Positions 28,018 through 37,675 are shown, counted from the first letter of the stretch. The stretch is DNA of 64,000 nt from JASHUC01 sp035523875 (GCA_035523875.1 DATKPY010000036.1:1-64000), one strand, 5' to 3'. The notes: generated from the sequence alone by a model not told the origin. Translations and numbers: made by a program.

Positions 28018-28039
28018 GCGCGGTGGGCTCCGGGTGAGC

Positions 28040-29488
28040 TCAGCGCGGCGCGCGCACCGACACCGCGTGCTCCGCGGGCCGATGCCCGCTCACGACGGCG
28101 CCGGCATCCGGCGCGAGCCGGCGGAACGAGAGGAGCGACAGCGCCCCGATCAGCGTGAGCGTCACGAGCGCGGTCTCGCAGTTGACCAGGCTCACGTGTC
28201 CGGCCGGCTGTCCGAGCGCGAGGGAGGTGACGTTCATCAGAATCGCGGCCAAGGAGACGGCGAGCGCATTGGTCACCTGCAGCACGAGATTCCACAGCAC
28301 CGTGGCACTCCCGAGCTCCTCGTGCGGCACATCGGCGAAGGCGAGCGTGCTCATGCCGGTGAACAGGAGCGAGCGGGCCATCCCGGCGGCGCCGAGCACC
28401 GCGAAGATGACCCAGTAGGCGGCGTGCGCCGAGATACCGATCGCAATCAGCACCGTCACCAGCACGAGCGTCGCGCTCACCATGAGCACGCGCCGGAACC
28501 CGAAGCGCCTGAGCGTGCGCGTGGTCACCGACTTGAGCAGCAGATCCCCGCCGTTGATCGCGAGCAGCAGGAACCCCGAGCGCACCGGGCTCAAGCCGAG
28601 CACCACCTCGTAGAGCAGCGGCAGCACGAACGGCAGCGCGCGGATCGGCAATCGCACCAGCACGCCCCCATCGAGCGAGGTCGCCGCGAACGTGGCGATG
28701 CGCGCGGCCTTGAGCGAGAGCACGGGATGCGCGCTGCGCGCGAGATGGCGCACGGCGAGCACCCCGAGCAGGAGCCCGAGCACGCTCAGACCCGCGCCCA
28801 GGCGCCAGGCGGCATCGCTCGCGCTCATCTGCTCGAGGCCCGAGAGCAGCGCGCCCGAGGCGCAGCCGACGAGCACGAAGCCTTTCGCATCGAAGGGCCG
28901 CTCGTGCTCCGGCGCAAGCGGCGGAATGAAGCGCGCGACCAGCGTGACTCCGGCCACGCCCACCGGCACGTTGAGAAAGAAGATCCACGGCCAGGAGAGA
29001 TAGGTCGTGATGAACCCACCGATCGGCGGTCCGAGCGTTGGGGCGATGAGCATCGGCACGGTGCTGATCGTCATCACGCTCACCAGATCTTCCTTCCGCG
29101 TGGACTTGAGGAGCACAATGCGCGCGATCGGCGTCATCAGCGCCGCTGCGGCGCCCTGCAGGATCCGCGCGAGGATGAATTCCGGGAGCGTGCGGCTCAA
29201 GCCGCAGAGGATCGAAGCGAGCGTGAACCCCGCGAGCGCGAACGCGAACACCCCGCGCGCGCCCAACCGGTCCGCGATCCAGCTGCTCGCCGGCAGGAGA
29301 ATCGCCTGCGCGAGGATGTAGATCGTGATGCCGATGCTGAGATCGACCGGGCGCACGCTGAACGCGCGCGCCATGTCCGGCATCGCCACCACGATCACCG
29401 AGGCATCGAGCGAGGCCATGAACAGCGCACAGGCGACGATGAGCGCGATCAGACGCGAGCTCGCGGGCGGTGGCGACGGGCTGGGCAT
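28040..29488 (-). CDS. MFS drug:H+ antiporter, DHA2 (EmrB/QacA) family
   Basis: The 482-residue protein starts at the ATG at 29488. It has about 14 hydrophobic helices. Family motifs include the first helix with FMASLDASVIVVAMP (motif D1), motif A-like SSWIADRLGARGVF, and motif C-like APTLGPPIGGFITTYLSWPWIFFLNVPVG. These mark the DHA2 family of multidrug or organic-compound exporters. It is read towards the anti-sigma gene and is divergent from glpD, 83 bases apart. The substrate is unknown. Confidence 0.9.
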   Translation of the reverse strand: MPSPSPPPASSRLIALIVACALFMASLDASVIVVAMPDMARAFSVRPVDLSIGITIYILAQAILLPASSWIADRLGARGVFAFALAGFTLASILCGLSRTLPEFILARILQGAAAALMTPIARIVLLKSTRKEDLVSVMTISTVPMLIAPTLGPPIGGFITTYLSWPWIFFLNVPVGVAGVTLVARFIPPLAPEHERPFDAKGFVLVGCASGALLSGLEQMSASDAAWRLGAGLSVLGLLLGVLAVRHLARSAHPVLSLKAARIATFAATSLDGGVLVRLPIRALPFVLPLLYEVVLGLSPVRSGFLLLAINGGDLLLKSVTTRTLRRFGFRRVLMVSATLVLVTVLIAIGISAHAAYWVIFAVLGAAGMARSLLFTGMSTLAFADVPHEELGSATVLWNLVLQVTNALAVSLAAILMNVTSLALGQPAGHVSLVNCETALVTLTLIGALSLLSFRRLAPDAGAVVSGHRPAEHAVSVRAPR

Positions 29489-29571
29489 GGGGCGATCGTA
29501 TGCAAGCCCCTGGCGCGCGCCAATCCTCCTGCGCGCGTGAGCGATCGGGCGGCCATGTGGCACGCGCCGCG

Positions 29572-31116
29572 ATGACCGGGCCGCCGAGTGCGGGCGACCC
29601 AACGCCCGAGCGGTTCGATCTGCTCGTGATCGGGGGCGGAATCAACGGTGCCGGCATTGCCCGCGATGCGGTCGGGCGCGGCTTCTCCGTCTGCCTCATC
29701 GAGCAGGCCGACTTGGGCGCGGCGACCTCCTCGGCGAGCACCAAGCTGATCCACGGGGGCCTGCGCTACCTCGAGTACGGCGAGCTGCGCCTCGTGCGCG
29801 AATCGCTCATCGAGCGCGGGCGGCTGCTCGCGCTCGCCCCGCACCTCATCCGCCCGCTCGAGTTCGTGCTGCCGCACGTTCCGCAGATGCGCGAGCGCTG
29901 GAAGATCCGGCTCGCGCTCGCGCTCTACGACCGGCTGGGCGGGGACCGCCGCTTGCCGGCCTCGCGCGCACTCGATCTCAGGCGCGATGCGCGCGGGGCA
30001 CCGCTGCGAGCGGAGTTTGCGCACGGCTTCAGCTACTGCGACTGCCGCGTCGATGACTCCCGCCTCGTGGTGACGAATGCGCTCGATGCCGCCGCACGCG
30101 GCGCGCGCATTCTTCCGCGCACGCGCCTCCTCGGCGCATCACCCGGTGCCGGCGGCTGGGCGGTGGAGCTTCTCGAGGTCGCGAGCGGCCGCCGCTTGCG
30201 CCTTCAGGCCCGCGTGCTCGTCAACGCCGCCGGTCCGTGGGTCGATGCGGTGCGCGAGACCTTGAGTCTGCGCGGCGCGCAACCCGCGCGGCTCATCCGC
30301 GGCAGTCACATCGTGGTGCCGCGGCTCTTCGCGGGCGAGCAGGCGTATCTGCTGCAGAGTCCCGACCGGCGCGTGCTCTTCGCGATTCCGTACGAGGAGC
30401 GCTTCACCCTCATCGGCACGACCGACGTGCCCTTCTCGGGCGACCCGTGGCAGGCGCGGGCGAGCGCCGAGGAGATCGCCTACCTGTGCGAGGGGGTGAG
30501 CCGCTTCTTCACCCGCGCGGTGGTACCGCAGGAGGTCGTCTGGAGCTACTCGGGCGTGCGCTCGCTCAAGGACGATGCGCACACCGAGGCCTCGGCCGTC
30601 ACGCGCGACTACGCCCTGGAGCTGCAAGGCCCGCCCGGCGCGCCCGCGCTCGCGGTGATCGGCGGTAAGATCACCACCTACCGCAGATTGGCGGAAGCGG
30701 CCCTCGAGCGCCTCGCGCCCTGCTTGGGCGCATCGCGCCCCTGGACGGGCTCGGTGCCCCTGCCGGGCGGAGCGCTCCCGGGGCCGAGCTTCGCGGCCTA
30801 CCTCGAGGAGACGGAGCGGCGCTGGGGATTTCTGCCGGCAACGCTGCGCACGCGCCTCGCGCGCGCTTACGGCACGCGCATGGAGCGCGTTCTCGGGGCG
30901 GCTCGCTCGCTCGAGGATCTCGGGGAGGATTTCGGTGCGCACTTGACGGCCGCGGAGGTCGACTACCTGCGCAGCGAGGAGTGGGCGCGCAGCGCAGAGG
31001 ACATCCTCTGGCGGCGCTCGAAGCTGGGCCTCCACGTCCCTGCGGGGACGGGCGAGCGCCTCGATGCGTACCTCGAGGGTCGAACTACCGCGGCGCACGC
31101 GAGGGTCCGGGGATGA
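29572..31116 (+). CDS. glpD: Aerobic glycerol-3-phosphate dehydrogenase
   Basis: GlpD oxidises glycerol-3-phosphate to dihydroxyacetone phosphate and passes electrons to quinones. The 514-residue protein starts at the ATG at 29572. It has FAD-binding LLVIGGGINGAGIARDAVGRG, the family signature SSASTKLIHGGLRYLEYGEL, IGTTDVPF and a C-terminal GGKITTYRRLAE segment followed by the alpha-helical domain. Its stop overlaps the glpK ATG (ATGA). The glpD-glpK pair converts glycerol to triose phosphate. Confidence 0.95.
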   Translation: MTGPPSAGDPTPERFDLLVIGGGINGAGIARDAVGRGFSVCLIEQADLGAATSSASTKLIHGGLRYLEYGELRLVRESLIERGRLLALAPHLIRPLEFVLPHVPQMRERWKIRLALALYDRLGGDRRLPASRALDLRRDARGAPLRAEFAHGFSYCDCRVDDSRLVVTNALDAAARGARILPRTRLLGASPGAGGWAVELLEVASGRRLRLQARVLVNAAGPWVDAVRETLSLRGAQPARLIRGSHIVVPRLFAGEQAYLLQSPDRRVLFAIPYEERFTLIGTTDVPFSGDPWQARASAEEIAYLCEGVSRFFTRAVVPQEVVWSYSGVRSLKDDAHTEASAVTRDYALELQGPPGAPALAVIGGKITTYRRLAEAALERLAPCLGASRPWTGSVPLPGGALPGPSFAAYLEETERRWGFLPATLRTRLARAYGTRMERVLGAARSLEDLGEDFGAHLTAAEVDYLRSEEWARSAEDILWRRSKLGLHVPAGTGERLDAYLEGRTTAAHARVRG

Positions 31117-32612
31117 GCCGTTACATTGGCGCAATCGATCAGGGCACCACCAGCACGCGCTTCATCGTCTTCGATCGCAGCGGGGCGATCGTGGCGAGCG
31201 CCCAGAAGGAGCACCGCCAGTTCTATCCCGAGCCCGGCTGGGTCGAGCACGATGCGCAGGAGATCTGGCGCAACACCCTCGAGGTGATCGCCGCGGCGCT
31301 CGCCGGCGCGCAGCTCACGGCCGCCGACTTGGCCGCGATCGGCATCACCAATCAGCGCGAGACGACGCTGCTCTGGGACGCGAGGAGCGGAGCGCCGCTC
31401 CACCGGGCAATCGTCTGGCAGGACGCGCGCGTCGAGCGCCGGCTGCCGGAGTTGGCGAAGTCACCGGGCGAGGCCCGCATCCGCGCCACGACGGGACTCC
31501 CGCTCGCGAGCTACTTCAGCGCCTTGAAGCTCGCCTGGCTCCTCGAGGAGGTTCCGGGCGCGCTCGAGCTCGCGCGCAGCGGGGATGCGCTGTTCGGGAC
31601 GATCGATGCGTGGCTGCTGTGGAATCTCACCGGTGGAGCGCGCGGCGGCGCGCACCTGACCGATGTCACGAATGCGAGCCGCACGCAGCTCATGGATCTG
31701 CGCACGCTCGCGTGGGACCCCGGGCTCCTCGCGACCTTCGGGATCCCCGCCGCGGTCCTGCCGCGCATCGTCTCATCGAGCGAGGTGTACGGGGAGGCGC
31801 GCGTCGCCTCGCTCGCCGGCGTGCCGGTCGCAGGGATCCTCGGGGATCAGCAGGCCGCGCTCTTCGGCCAGACGTGCCTCGCGCCCGGGGAGGCGAAGAA
31901 TACCTACGGCACCGGCTGCTTTCTGCTCATGAACACCGGTACCACCCCGGTCGCCTCGCAGGCGGGGCTCCTGACCACGGTCGCCTACCGCTTGCAGGGT
32001 GCCGAGCCGCGCTACGCGCTCGAGGGCTCGATCGCGGTCACCGGCGCGCTGGTGCAGTGGCTGCGCGACAGCCTGCACCTCATCAGCGCGAGCGCCGAGA
32101 TCGAGACGCTCGCGCGGCAGGTGGAAACGAACGGCGATGTGTACTTCGTGCCGGCGTTCTCGGGCCTGTACGCACCGCACTGGAAGAGCGGCGCGCGCGG
32201 CGTGATCGCCGGCCTCACCGCCTTCGCCAATCGCGGCCACCTCGCGCGCGCGGCGCTCGAGGCCACCGCTTACCAGACCCGCGAAGTGCTCGAGGCGATG
32301 CAGCGCGACTCCGGCGTCGCGCTCGCGGAGCTGCGCGTCGACGGCGGAATGGTCGTGAACGAGCTGCTGATGCAGTTCCAGGCGGACATCCTCGATGTCG
32401 CCGTCGTGCGCCCGCGCGTCACGGAGACCACCGCGCTCGGTGCGGCGTACGCGGCGGGCCTCGCGGTCGGCTACTGGCGCGGCGCGGCGGATCTCAAGGC
32501 CAACTGGGCGGTCGAGCGGCGCTGGGTGCCGGCCATGGACCCGGCGCGGCGCGAGCACCTCTATCACTCCTGGCACAAGGCCGTCGCCCGCTCCCTCGAC
32601 TGGGTCGATTGA
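31113..32612 (+). CDS. glpK: Glycerol kinase
   Basis: The 499-residue FGGY kinase starts at the ATG at 31113 overlapping glpD. The N-terminal ATP/phosphate motif is GAIDQGTTSTRFIVFD, then ITNQRETTLLWD, the central GDQQAALFGQ and the C-terminal VDGGMVVNELLMQFQADIL and ETTALGAAYAAGLAVGYW. Length and motifs match bacterial GlpK. No glycerol facilitator gene (glpF) and no GlpR repressor are adjacent. Confidence 0.96.
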   Translation: MSRYIGAIDQGTTSTRFIVFDRSGAIVASAQKEHRQFYPEPGWVEHDAQEIWRNTLEVIAAALAGAQLTAADLAAIGITNQRETTLLWDARSGAPLHRAIVWQDARVERRLPELAKSPGEARIRATTGLPLASYFSALKLAWLLEEVPGALELARSGDALFGTIDAWLLWNLTGGARGGAHLTDVTNASRTQLMDLRTLAWDPGLLATFGIPAAVLPRIVSSSEVYGEARVASLAGVPVAGILGDQQAALFGQTCLAPGEAKNTYGTGCFLLMNTGTTPVASQAGLLTTVAYRLQGAEPRYALEGSIAVTGALVQWLRDSLHLISASAEIETLARQVETNGDVYFVPAFSGLYAPHWKSGARGVIAGLTAFANRGHLARAALEATAYQTREVLEAMQRDSGVALAELRVDGGMVVNELLMQFQADILDVAVVRPRVTETTALGAAYAAGLAVGYWRGAADLKANWAVERRWVPAMDPARREHLYHSWHKAVARSLDWVD

Positions 32613-32655
32613 GACTGCGGCGAGCGTGGCGCGGGCCGGTGGTATCCTGCCGGCG

Positions 32656-33408
32656 ATGAGCCCGCAGGTGGCCGACCCCGATGAGACTGCGAGCGCCGCG
32701 CGGCGCGCCCTCGAGCGCTTGCGGCAGCTCGACGCCTGTGCCGTGAGCGATGCGCTCGATCGACTGCGCCAGGCGCACTCCGCGCGCGCAGCCGCGGATG
32801 CCGTACCGGCCCCGCGCATCGAGGTGGTCTCGAGCCTGCTGCCGCTCTCCGGCGCCGAGCGCATCGCAGGTCGCGCACTCACCGTGAAGCTCGGCGCCGG
32901 ACCCGCCCCCGCAGGACCCGCGCGCCACCTGGGCGCCGCGGCCATTGAGGCCGGCGGCCCCGAGCACGTGATCGTCATCGAGCAGCGGAGCGGCATCGAG
33001 GCGGCCTGCTGGGGCGGACTCCTCACCCTCGCCGCCCAGATCAAGGGGATCGCGGGCGTCGTGGCCGACGGCCTGGTGCGCGATCTCGATCAAGCGCGGG
33101 CGCAGGGCTTCGCGATCCACGCCCGCGGCGCGACGCCGCGCACGGCGCGCGGGCGCATCGTCGAGCTCGCAACGCACGTACCGGTCATGATCGATCGCGC
33201 GCACGTCGCCCCCGGCGACTACGTGCTCGCCGATGCGACGGGCGTCGTCTTCGTCGCCGCCGCGGCGATCGAGGCGGTGCTCGCGGCGGCCGAGGAGATT
33301 CTCGCGCGCGAGGCGGCGATGGCGGCGGCGCTGCGTGCGGGGAGCGGTGCCGCGGAGGTGCTGAGCGGCGCGTACGAGCAACTGCTTCACGGGAGCACAC
33401 GCACGTGA
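32656..33408 (+). CDS. RraA / 4-hydroxy-4-methyl-2-oxoglutarate aldolase-like protein
   Basis: The 250-residue protein begins at the ATG at 32656. It shows the RraA-like fold pattern: LDACAVSDALDRL near the N-terminus, GRALTVKL, the central GGLLTLAAQIKGIAGVVADGLVRDLDQA and C-terminal APGDYVLADATGVVFV. The GG-N20-RD-type motif of metal-dependent aldolases (4-hydroxy-4-methyl-2-oxoglutarate or 4-carboxy-4-hydroxy-2-oxoadipate aldolase) is met by GGLLT followed by VRDLD. The latter aldolase acts in protocatechuate meta-cleavage, which would fit the aromatic genes at the far end, but this is only a suggestion. It is 43 bases after glpK. Confidence 0.75.
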   Translation: MSPQVADPDETASAARRALERLRQLDACAVSDALDRLRQAHSARAAADAVPAPRIEVVSSLLPLSGAERIAGRALTVKLGAGPAPAGPARHLGAAAIEAGGPEHVIVIEQRSGIEAACWGGLLTLAAQIKGIAGVVADGLVRDLDQARAQGFAIHARGATPRTARGRIVELATHVPVMIDRAHVAPGDYVLADATGVVFVAAAAIEAVLAAAEEILAREAAMAAALRAGSGAAEVLSGAYEQLLHGSTRT

Positions 33409-34295
33409 GAGATCTCAGGGGCAAGGTCGCACTCGTCACCGGCGGCAGCAGCGGCATCGGGCTCGGCATCGTGAAGGTGCTCGCCGAGGAAGGGATGAAG
33501 GTCGCCTTCACCTACCGCCGCGAGGACCACCTCGAGGAGGCGCTCGGCCACTTTCGCGGCCGCTCGAATGCCGCGGTCGAGCCCGTTAAGCTCGATGTCA
33601 CCGACCGCGCGGAGCTCGCGCGCGCCGCCGAGCGGATCGAAGCGGCGCTCGGGCCCGTGCAGGTGCTCGTCAACAACGCCGGCGTCGCCGTCCACGGTCT
33701 CATCGAGCATGCGACCTACGAGGACTGGGACTGGATTCTCGGGGTGAACCTGGGCGGCGTGGTGAACGGCGTCGCGACGTTTCTTCCGCGCATGATCGCC
33801 TCCGGGCTCGAGGGCCACATCGTGAATGTCTCCTCGATGGGCGGCATCGCGGCACTCGGCTCCGTGGGACTCTATGCCACCTCGAAGTTCGCGGTCGTCG
33901 GGCTCACCGAGGCGCTGCGCACCGACATGATCGGACGCAAGATCGGGGTCTCGGTGTACTGCCCGGGGCCGGTGAAATCGCACATCGGCGAGAGCGGCCG
34001 CGGACGCCCCGCGCATCTCGCCCGCACGGGCTACACGAGCCCGGCGCTCGCCCAGGGCGCCCCGCCCGCCGCGATGCTCGAGCAGGCGATGGACGCGGTG
34101 GTGGCCGGACGCTACGTGCTCGAGGGGATCCGGGAGAACCGCCTCTATATCCTCAGCCACCCGGAGTTCCGCGACGTGCTCGCCGCGCGCCACGCCGCGA
34201 TCCTGGCCGCGGTGCCCGATGAGCCGATCAACGAGGCGCGCGCCGAGTCGATCCGCTTCATCCTCTCCAATCCGATTTACGACCGCGGAGCGTGA
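33405..34295 (+). CDS. Short-chain dehydrogenase/reductase
   Basis: The 296-residue protein starts at a GTG that overlaps the preceding stop (GTGA). It has the nucleotide motif VTGGSSGIGLG (11-21), NNAGVAVHG, the catalytic Ser in NVSSMGGIAAL, and YATSK with the catalytic Tyr and Lys. CPGPVKSHIGES follows. The substrate is unknown. It is the fourth gene of the chain glpD-glpK-RraA-like-SDR-HAD and overlaps both neighbours. Confidence 0.9.
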   Translation: MRDLRGKVALVTGGSSGIGLGIVKVLAEEGMKVAFTYRREDHLEEALGHFRGRSNAAVEPVKLDVTDRAELARAAERIEAALGPVQVLVNNAGVAVHGLIEHATYEDWDWILGVNLGGVVNGVATFLPRMIASGLEGHIVNVSSMGGIAALGSVGLYATSKFAVVGLTEALRTDMIGRKIGVSVYCPGPVKSHIGESGRGRPAHLARTGYTSPALAQGAPPAAMLEQAMDAVVAGRYVLEGIRENRLYILSHPEFRDVLAARHAAILAAVPDEPINEARAESIRFILSNPIYDRGA

Positions 34296-34975
34296 AGGTG
34301 AGCGCGCAGGCGCCCGAGCCGCTCGTCTTCCTCCTCGACGTGGACAACACGCTCCTCGACAACGACCGTCTGGTCGATCACCTCATGGAGCACATCGAGC
34401 GCGAGTACGGCGCGGCGAGCCGCGAGCGCTACGGGGAGATCCTCGAGCAGGTGCGGAGCGAGCTCGGCTACGTCGACTATCTCGGGGCTCTGCAGCAGTA
34501 CCGCATCGAGCATCTCGATGAGCCGGGCCTGCTCAACATGTCCTCGTTCCTGGTCGACTACCCCTTCGCGCAGCGGCTCTTTCCGCGCGCACTCGAGGTG
34601 CTCGAGCATCTCGGGCGCTTCGGCACCCCGGTGATCCTCTCCGACGGGGACGTGGTGTTCCAGCCGCGCAAAGTGAAGCGCTCGGGGCTCTGGGACGCGG
34701 TCGATGGGCGCGTCCTCATCTACATCCACAAGGAGGAGATGCTCGATGCCGTGGCGCGGCGCCACCCTGCGAGCCACTACGTCATCGTCGATGACAAGAT
34801 GCGCATCCTCGATGCCGTCAAGACCGCGTGGGGCGCGCGCGTGACGACGGTGTTCGTGCGCCAGGGTCACTACGCCCACGACACTCAGCTCGTGCGCTCC
34901 TTTCCGCCCGCGGACGTGACGATCGAGCGGGTGGGCGACCTGCTCCACCACAGCTTCGCGCCGCAGGCGAGCTGA
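34292..34975 (+). CDS. HAD-superfamily hydrolase
   Basis: The 227-residue protein starts at a GTG overlapping the SDR stop. The nucleophile motif is DVDNTLLDND, with Asp16 and the acid/base Asp18. Motif II is in VILSDGD, and the later Lys and acidic pair are seen in VKRSG and YVIVDDKMRIL. A helical cap lies between motifs I and II. It probably acts as a phosphatase on a small metabolite; the substrate is unknown. It closes the overlapping operon that begins with glpD. Confidence 0.85.
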   Translation: MKVSAQAPEPLVFLLDVDNTLLDNDRLVDHLMEHIEREYGAASRERYGEILEQVRSELGYVDYLGALQQYRIEHLDEPGLLNMSSFLVDYPFAQRLFPRALEVLEHLGRFGTPVILSDGDVVFQPRKVKRSGLWDAVDGRVLIYIHKEEMLDAVARRHPASHYVIVDDKMRILDAVKTAWGARVTTVFVRQGHYAHDTQLVRSFPPADVTIERVGDLLHHSFAPQAS

Positions 34976-35039
34976 GGCGATCGCGAAGCACCGGAGTAGT
35001 CGCTCGCGCCGCGCGCGCGCGTTCCCCGCAGCGTCTGCC

Positions 35040-35612
35040 TCAGGCCGCGAGGACGCCCTTTTGCTTGGCGGCGTGGGTCGCGATCGCGTCCATGAGTCCC
35101 GGGGAGAGGCAGTCGAAGGGCTCGAGCTTGAGCTCCTTCAAGCGCGCGCGCACCTCCCCCATACGCGCCGGGGGAAAGCCCGACTCGATGATCGAGGAGA
35201 CGAACGCCGCAAACTCCGGGGCCGCCCAGCCCTTCTCCTTCATCAGCTCCGGATGCACGAAGTCAAAGCCGTAGAAGGGATGCCCCTTGTTCTCGATGCG
35301 CCCGTACATGTGCACGCCACAGCCGCTGCAGGCGTGGCGCTGGATGGGCGCACTCTGATCGACGATGCGCAGCTTGCTCTCGTTGGCGCTCACGGTGAGT
35401 TTGTCGCGCGGCACGACCGCGACCAGCGAGAACAGCGCCCCCGCGGGCTTCCAGCACTTGCTGCAACCGCAGACGTGATCGAAGGCGACGTTGGCGCCGA
35501 TGCGCACCGTCACCGGCGCGGTGGCGCACTGGCACGTCAAGGTGCCCCCGGAGAAGTTCGCGCTCCCGGATTTCACGCCGTCGTCGACGGCCGGGTGGAT
35601 TGAGATGGCCAT
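35040..35612 (-). CDS. gfa: S-(hydroxymethyl)glutathione synthase (Gfa)
   Basis: Gfa speeds formation of S-hydroxymethylglutathione from formaldehyde and glutathione. The 190-residue protein has the seven zinc-binding cysteines of the family: C27 and C29 (TCQC), C48, C50 and C53 (VCGCSKC), and C95 and C98 (CSGC). The GVHMYGRIENKGHPFYGFDFVHPEL stretch is family-typical. It lies 29 bases downstream of frmA, its functional partner, on the same strand. Confidence 0.94.
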   Translation of the reverse strand: MAISIHPAVDDGVKSGSANFSGGTLTCQCATAPVTVRIGANVAFDHVCGCSKCWKPAGALFSLVAVVPRDKLTVSANESKLRIVDQSAPIQRHACSGCGVHMYGRIENKGHPFYGFDFVHPELMKEKGWAAPEFAAFVSSIIESGFPPARMGEVRARLKELKLEPFDCLSPGLMDAIATHAAKQKGVLAA

Positions 35613-35641
35613 GGTAGTGCCTCGCAGAAGTTGAGTGGCTG

Positions 35642-36751
35642 TCAGAACGTGACGACCGAGCGAATGGACTCTCCCCTGTGCATCAGATCGAAGGCGTCGT
35701 TGATCTTCTCGAGCGGCATGACGTGCGTGATCAGATCGTCGATCGCGATCTTCCCATCCATGTACCAGTCGACGATCTTCGGAACATCCGTGCGCCCGCG
35801 TGCCCCGCCGAAGGCGGTGCCCTTCCACACCCGCCCCGTGACGAGCTGAAACGGGCGCGTCTTGATCTCCTGGCCCGCCCCGGCTACTCCGATGATCACC
35901 GAGACGCCCCAACCGCGGTGACAGCATTCGAGCGCCTGGCGCATCAGCTCCACGTTCCCCACGCATTCGAAGCTGTAGTCCGCACCCCCGTCGGTGAGCG
36001 CCACCAGGTGCGCGGTGAGATCCCCGCCCACCTCCTTCGGGTTCACGAAGTGCGTCATGCCGAACTTCTCGGCAAGACCCTTGCGCCGCGGGTTGATGTC
36101 AACCCCGATGATCTTGTTGGCGCCCACCAGGCGCGCACCTTGAATGACGTTGAGCCCGATCCCCCCGAGCCCAAAGACCACCACGTTCGCGCCGGGCTCG
36201 ACCTTCGCAGTGTTGATCACCGCGCCAACCCCGGTCGTCACCCCGCAGCCGATGTAGCAGACCTTCTCAAACGGGGCGTCCTCGCGAATCTTCGCCACCG
36301 CAATCTCCGGCAGCACCGTGAAGTTCGAGAACGTCGAGCAGCCCATGTAGTGATGCAGCATCTTGCCGCCCAAGGAAAAGCGGCTCGTCCCATCGGGCAT
36401 GACCCCCTTGCCCTGCGTCGCGCGGATCGCCGTGCACAGATTGGTCTTGCGCGAGGTGCAGGACTTGCACTGCCGGCACTCCGGGGTATAGAGCGGGATC
36501 ACGTGGTCGCCCGTGCGCACCGAGGTGACCCCAGCGCCCACCTCCACCACGACCCCTGCCCCCTCGTGCCCGAAGATCACCGGGAAAAGCCCCTCGGGAT
36601 CGGCTCCCGAGCGGGTGAACTCATCCGTGTGGCACACCCCGCTCGCCTTGATCTCGATCAGCACCTCGCCGCTCTTCGGACCCTCGAGATCAACGGTCAC
36701 GACCTCGAGCGGCTTGCCCGCGGCATAGGCGACGGCGGCTTTGCTCTTCAT
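35642..36751 (-). CDS. frmA: S-(hydroxymethyl)glutathione dehydrogenase (class III alcohol dehydrogenase)
   Basis: This enzyme oxidises S-hydroxymethylglutathione to S-formylglutathione with NAD. The 369-residue zinc dehydrogenase has GVCHTDEFTRSG and GHEGAGVVVEVG for the catalytic zinc, four structural-zinc cysteines in CRQCKSCTSRKTNLC, and the NAD-binding VFGLGGIGLNVIQGARLVGA. MGCSTFSNFTVL is also typical of class III enzymes. Together with gfa it forms a formaldehyde-detoxifying pair. No S-formylglutathione hydrolase gene is adjacent. Confidence 0.96.
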   Translation of the reverse strand: MKSKAAVAYAAGKPLEVVTVDLEGPKSGEVLIEIKASGVCHTDEFTRSGADPEGLFPVIFGHEGAGVVVEVGAGVTSVRTGDHVIPLYTPECRQCKSCTSRKTNLCTAIRATQGKGVMPDGTSRFSLGGKMLHHYMGCSTFSNFTVLPEIAVAKIREDAPFEKVCYIGCGVTTGVGAVINTAKVEPGANVVVFGLGGIGLNVIQGARLVGANKIIGVDINPRRKGLAEKFGMTHFVNPKEVGGDLTAHLVALTDGGADYSFECVGNVELMRQALECCHRGWGVSVIIGVAGAGQEIKTRPFQLVTGRVWKGTAFGGARGRTDVPKIVDWYMDGKIAIDDLITHVMPLEKINDAFDLMHRGESIRSVVTF

Positions 36752-36900
36752 GGGATCCCCCTTCGATCAGCCGGAGTCTACGCGAGCCGGCCGAGTGCGG
36801 CATCCACCGCTCGGCGCTCGAGCGGCCACCCGCGATTGTTTGAATGGCAGCGGTTGCGGACCGCTGCGCCGGCGCGAACGCCGCCCCCGTTTGGCGGCTC

Positions 36901-36914
36901 ATACGCTATCGTAT
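36901..36914. promoter_or_regulatory. Short inverted repeat upstream of modB, possible operator
   Basis: ATACG-CTAT-CGTAT is a perfect 5-bp inverted repeat 61 bases before the modB ATG. It lies in the 224-base divergent region between frmA and modB. A regulator site is possible; its match to known ModE sites is poor. Confidence 0.3.
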
Positions 36915-36975
36915 CCGTCGCTTCCGGTACAGTGCGGTGCGGCACGCGCGCCGCGCCGGCGAGGGTCTGCGAACG

Positions 36976-37665
36976 ATGCTGCTGACGGATGCCGACTTGG
37001 AGGCGCTCAACCTGAGTCTCGCGGTGGCCTCGAGGAGCGTGCTCATGAGCCTGCCGTTCGCGCTCGCCGTCGCCTGGCTGCTTGCGCGCCGCCCGTTCCC
37101 CGGACGGACGCTGTTCGATGCCTTCGTGCATCTGCCGCTCGTGCTGCCGCCGGTGATGGTCGGGTATCTGCTCCTCATCCTTCTCGGCGTCCACGGTCCC
37201 CTCGGCGGCTGGCTCGAGCGGGTTTTCGGCGTGCGGCTCGCCTTCACCACCAACGGCGCCGCGCTCGCAACCGCGGTCATGTCCTTCCCGATCATGGTGC
37301 GCACCATGCGCATCTCCCTCGAGTCGGTCGATCGGGGCCTCGAGGATGCTGCGCGCACGCTCGGCGCGCGGCCGCTCGATCGGTTTGTCTCGATCACGCT
37401 CCCGCTCATGCTGCCGGGCGTGCTCGCGGGCGCGGTCACCGCCTTCGCCGCCGGGCTCGGGGAATTCGGCGCCGTCATCACGTTCGCCTCGAACATTCCC
37501 GGTGAGACGCGCACCCTGCCGCTTGCGCTCTACACGGCCTTGCAGACGCCGAACGGCGATGCCGAGGCCGCACGGCTCGCCATCGTCTCTTTCATCTTGG
37601 GACTCTTGGGCCTCGGGCTCTCCGAGGCGCTCGCCCGGCAGGTGCGCCGGCGGCTCGGACCCTGA
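36976..37665 (+). CDS. modB: Molybdate ABC transporter permease ModB
   Basis: The 229-residue membrane protein starts at the ATG at 36976 (MLLTDADLEALNLSLAVA), which matches the usual ModB N-terminus. It has about five helices and the permease signature with the EAA loop EDAARTLGARPLDRFVSITLPLMLPG. The helix segment GLGEFGAVITFASNIPGETRTL is highly typical of ModB. It is followed by modC after 10 bases. Its binding-protein gene modA is not upstream but lies 1.7 kb downstream, beyond a reversed modE. Confidence 0.94.
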   Translation: MLLTDADLEALNLSLAVASRSVLMSLPFALAVAWLLARRPFPGRTLFDAFVHLPLVLPPVMVGYLLLILLGVHGPLGGWLERVFGVRLAFTTNGAALATAVMSFPIMVRTMRISLESVDRGLEDAARTLGARPLDRFVSITLPLMLPGVLAGAVTAFAAGLGEFGAVITFASNIPGETRTLPLALYTALQTPNGDAEAARLAIVSFILGLLGLGLSEALARQVRRRLGP

Positions 37666-37675
37666 GCGGCGCGCC

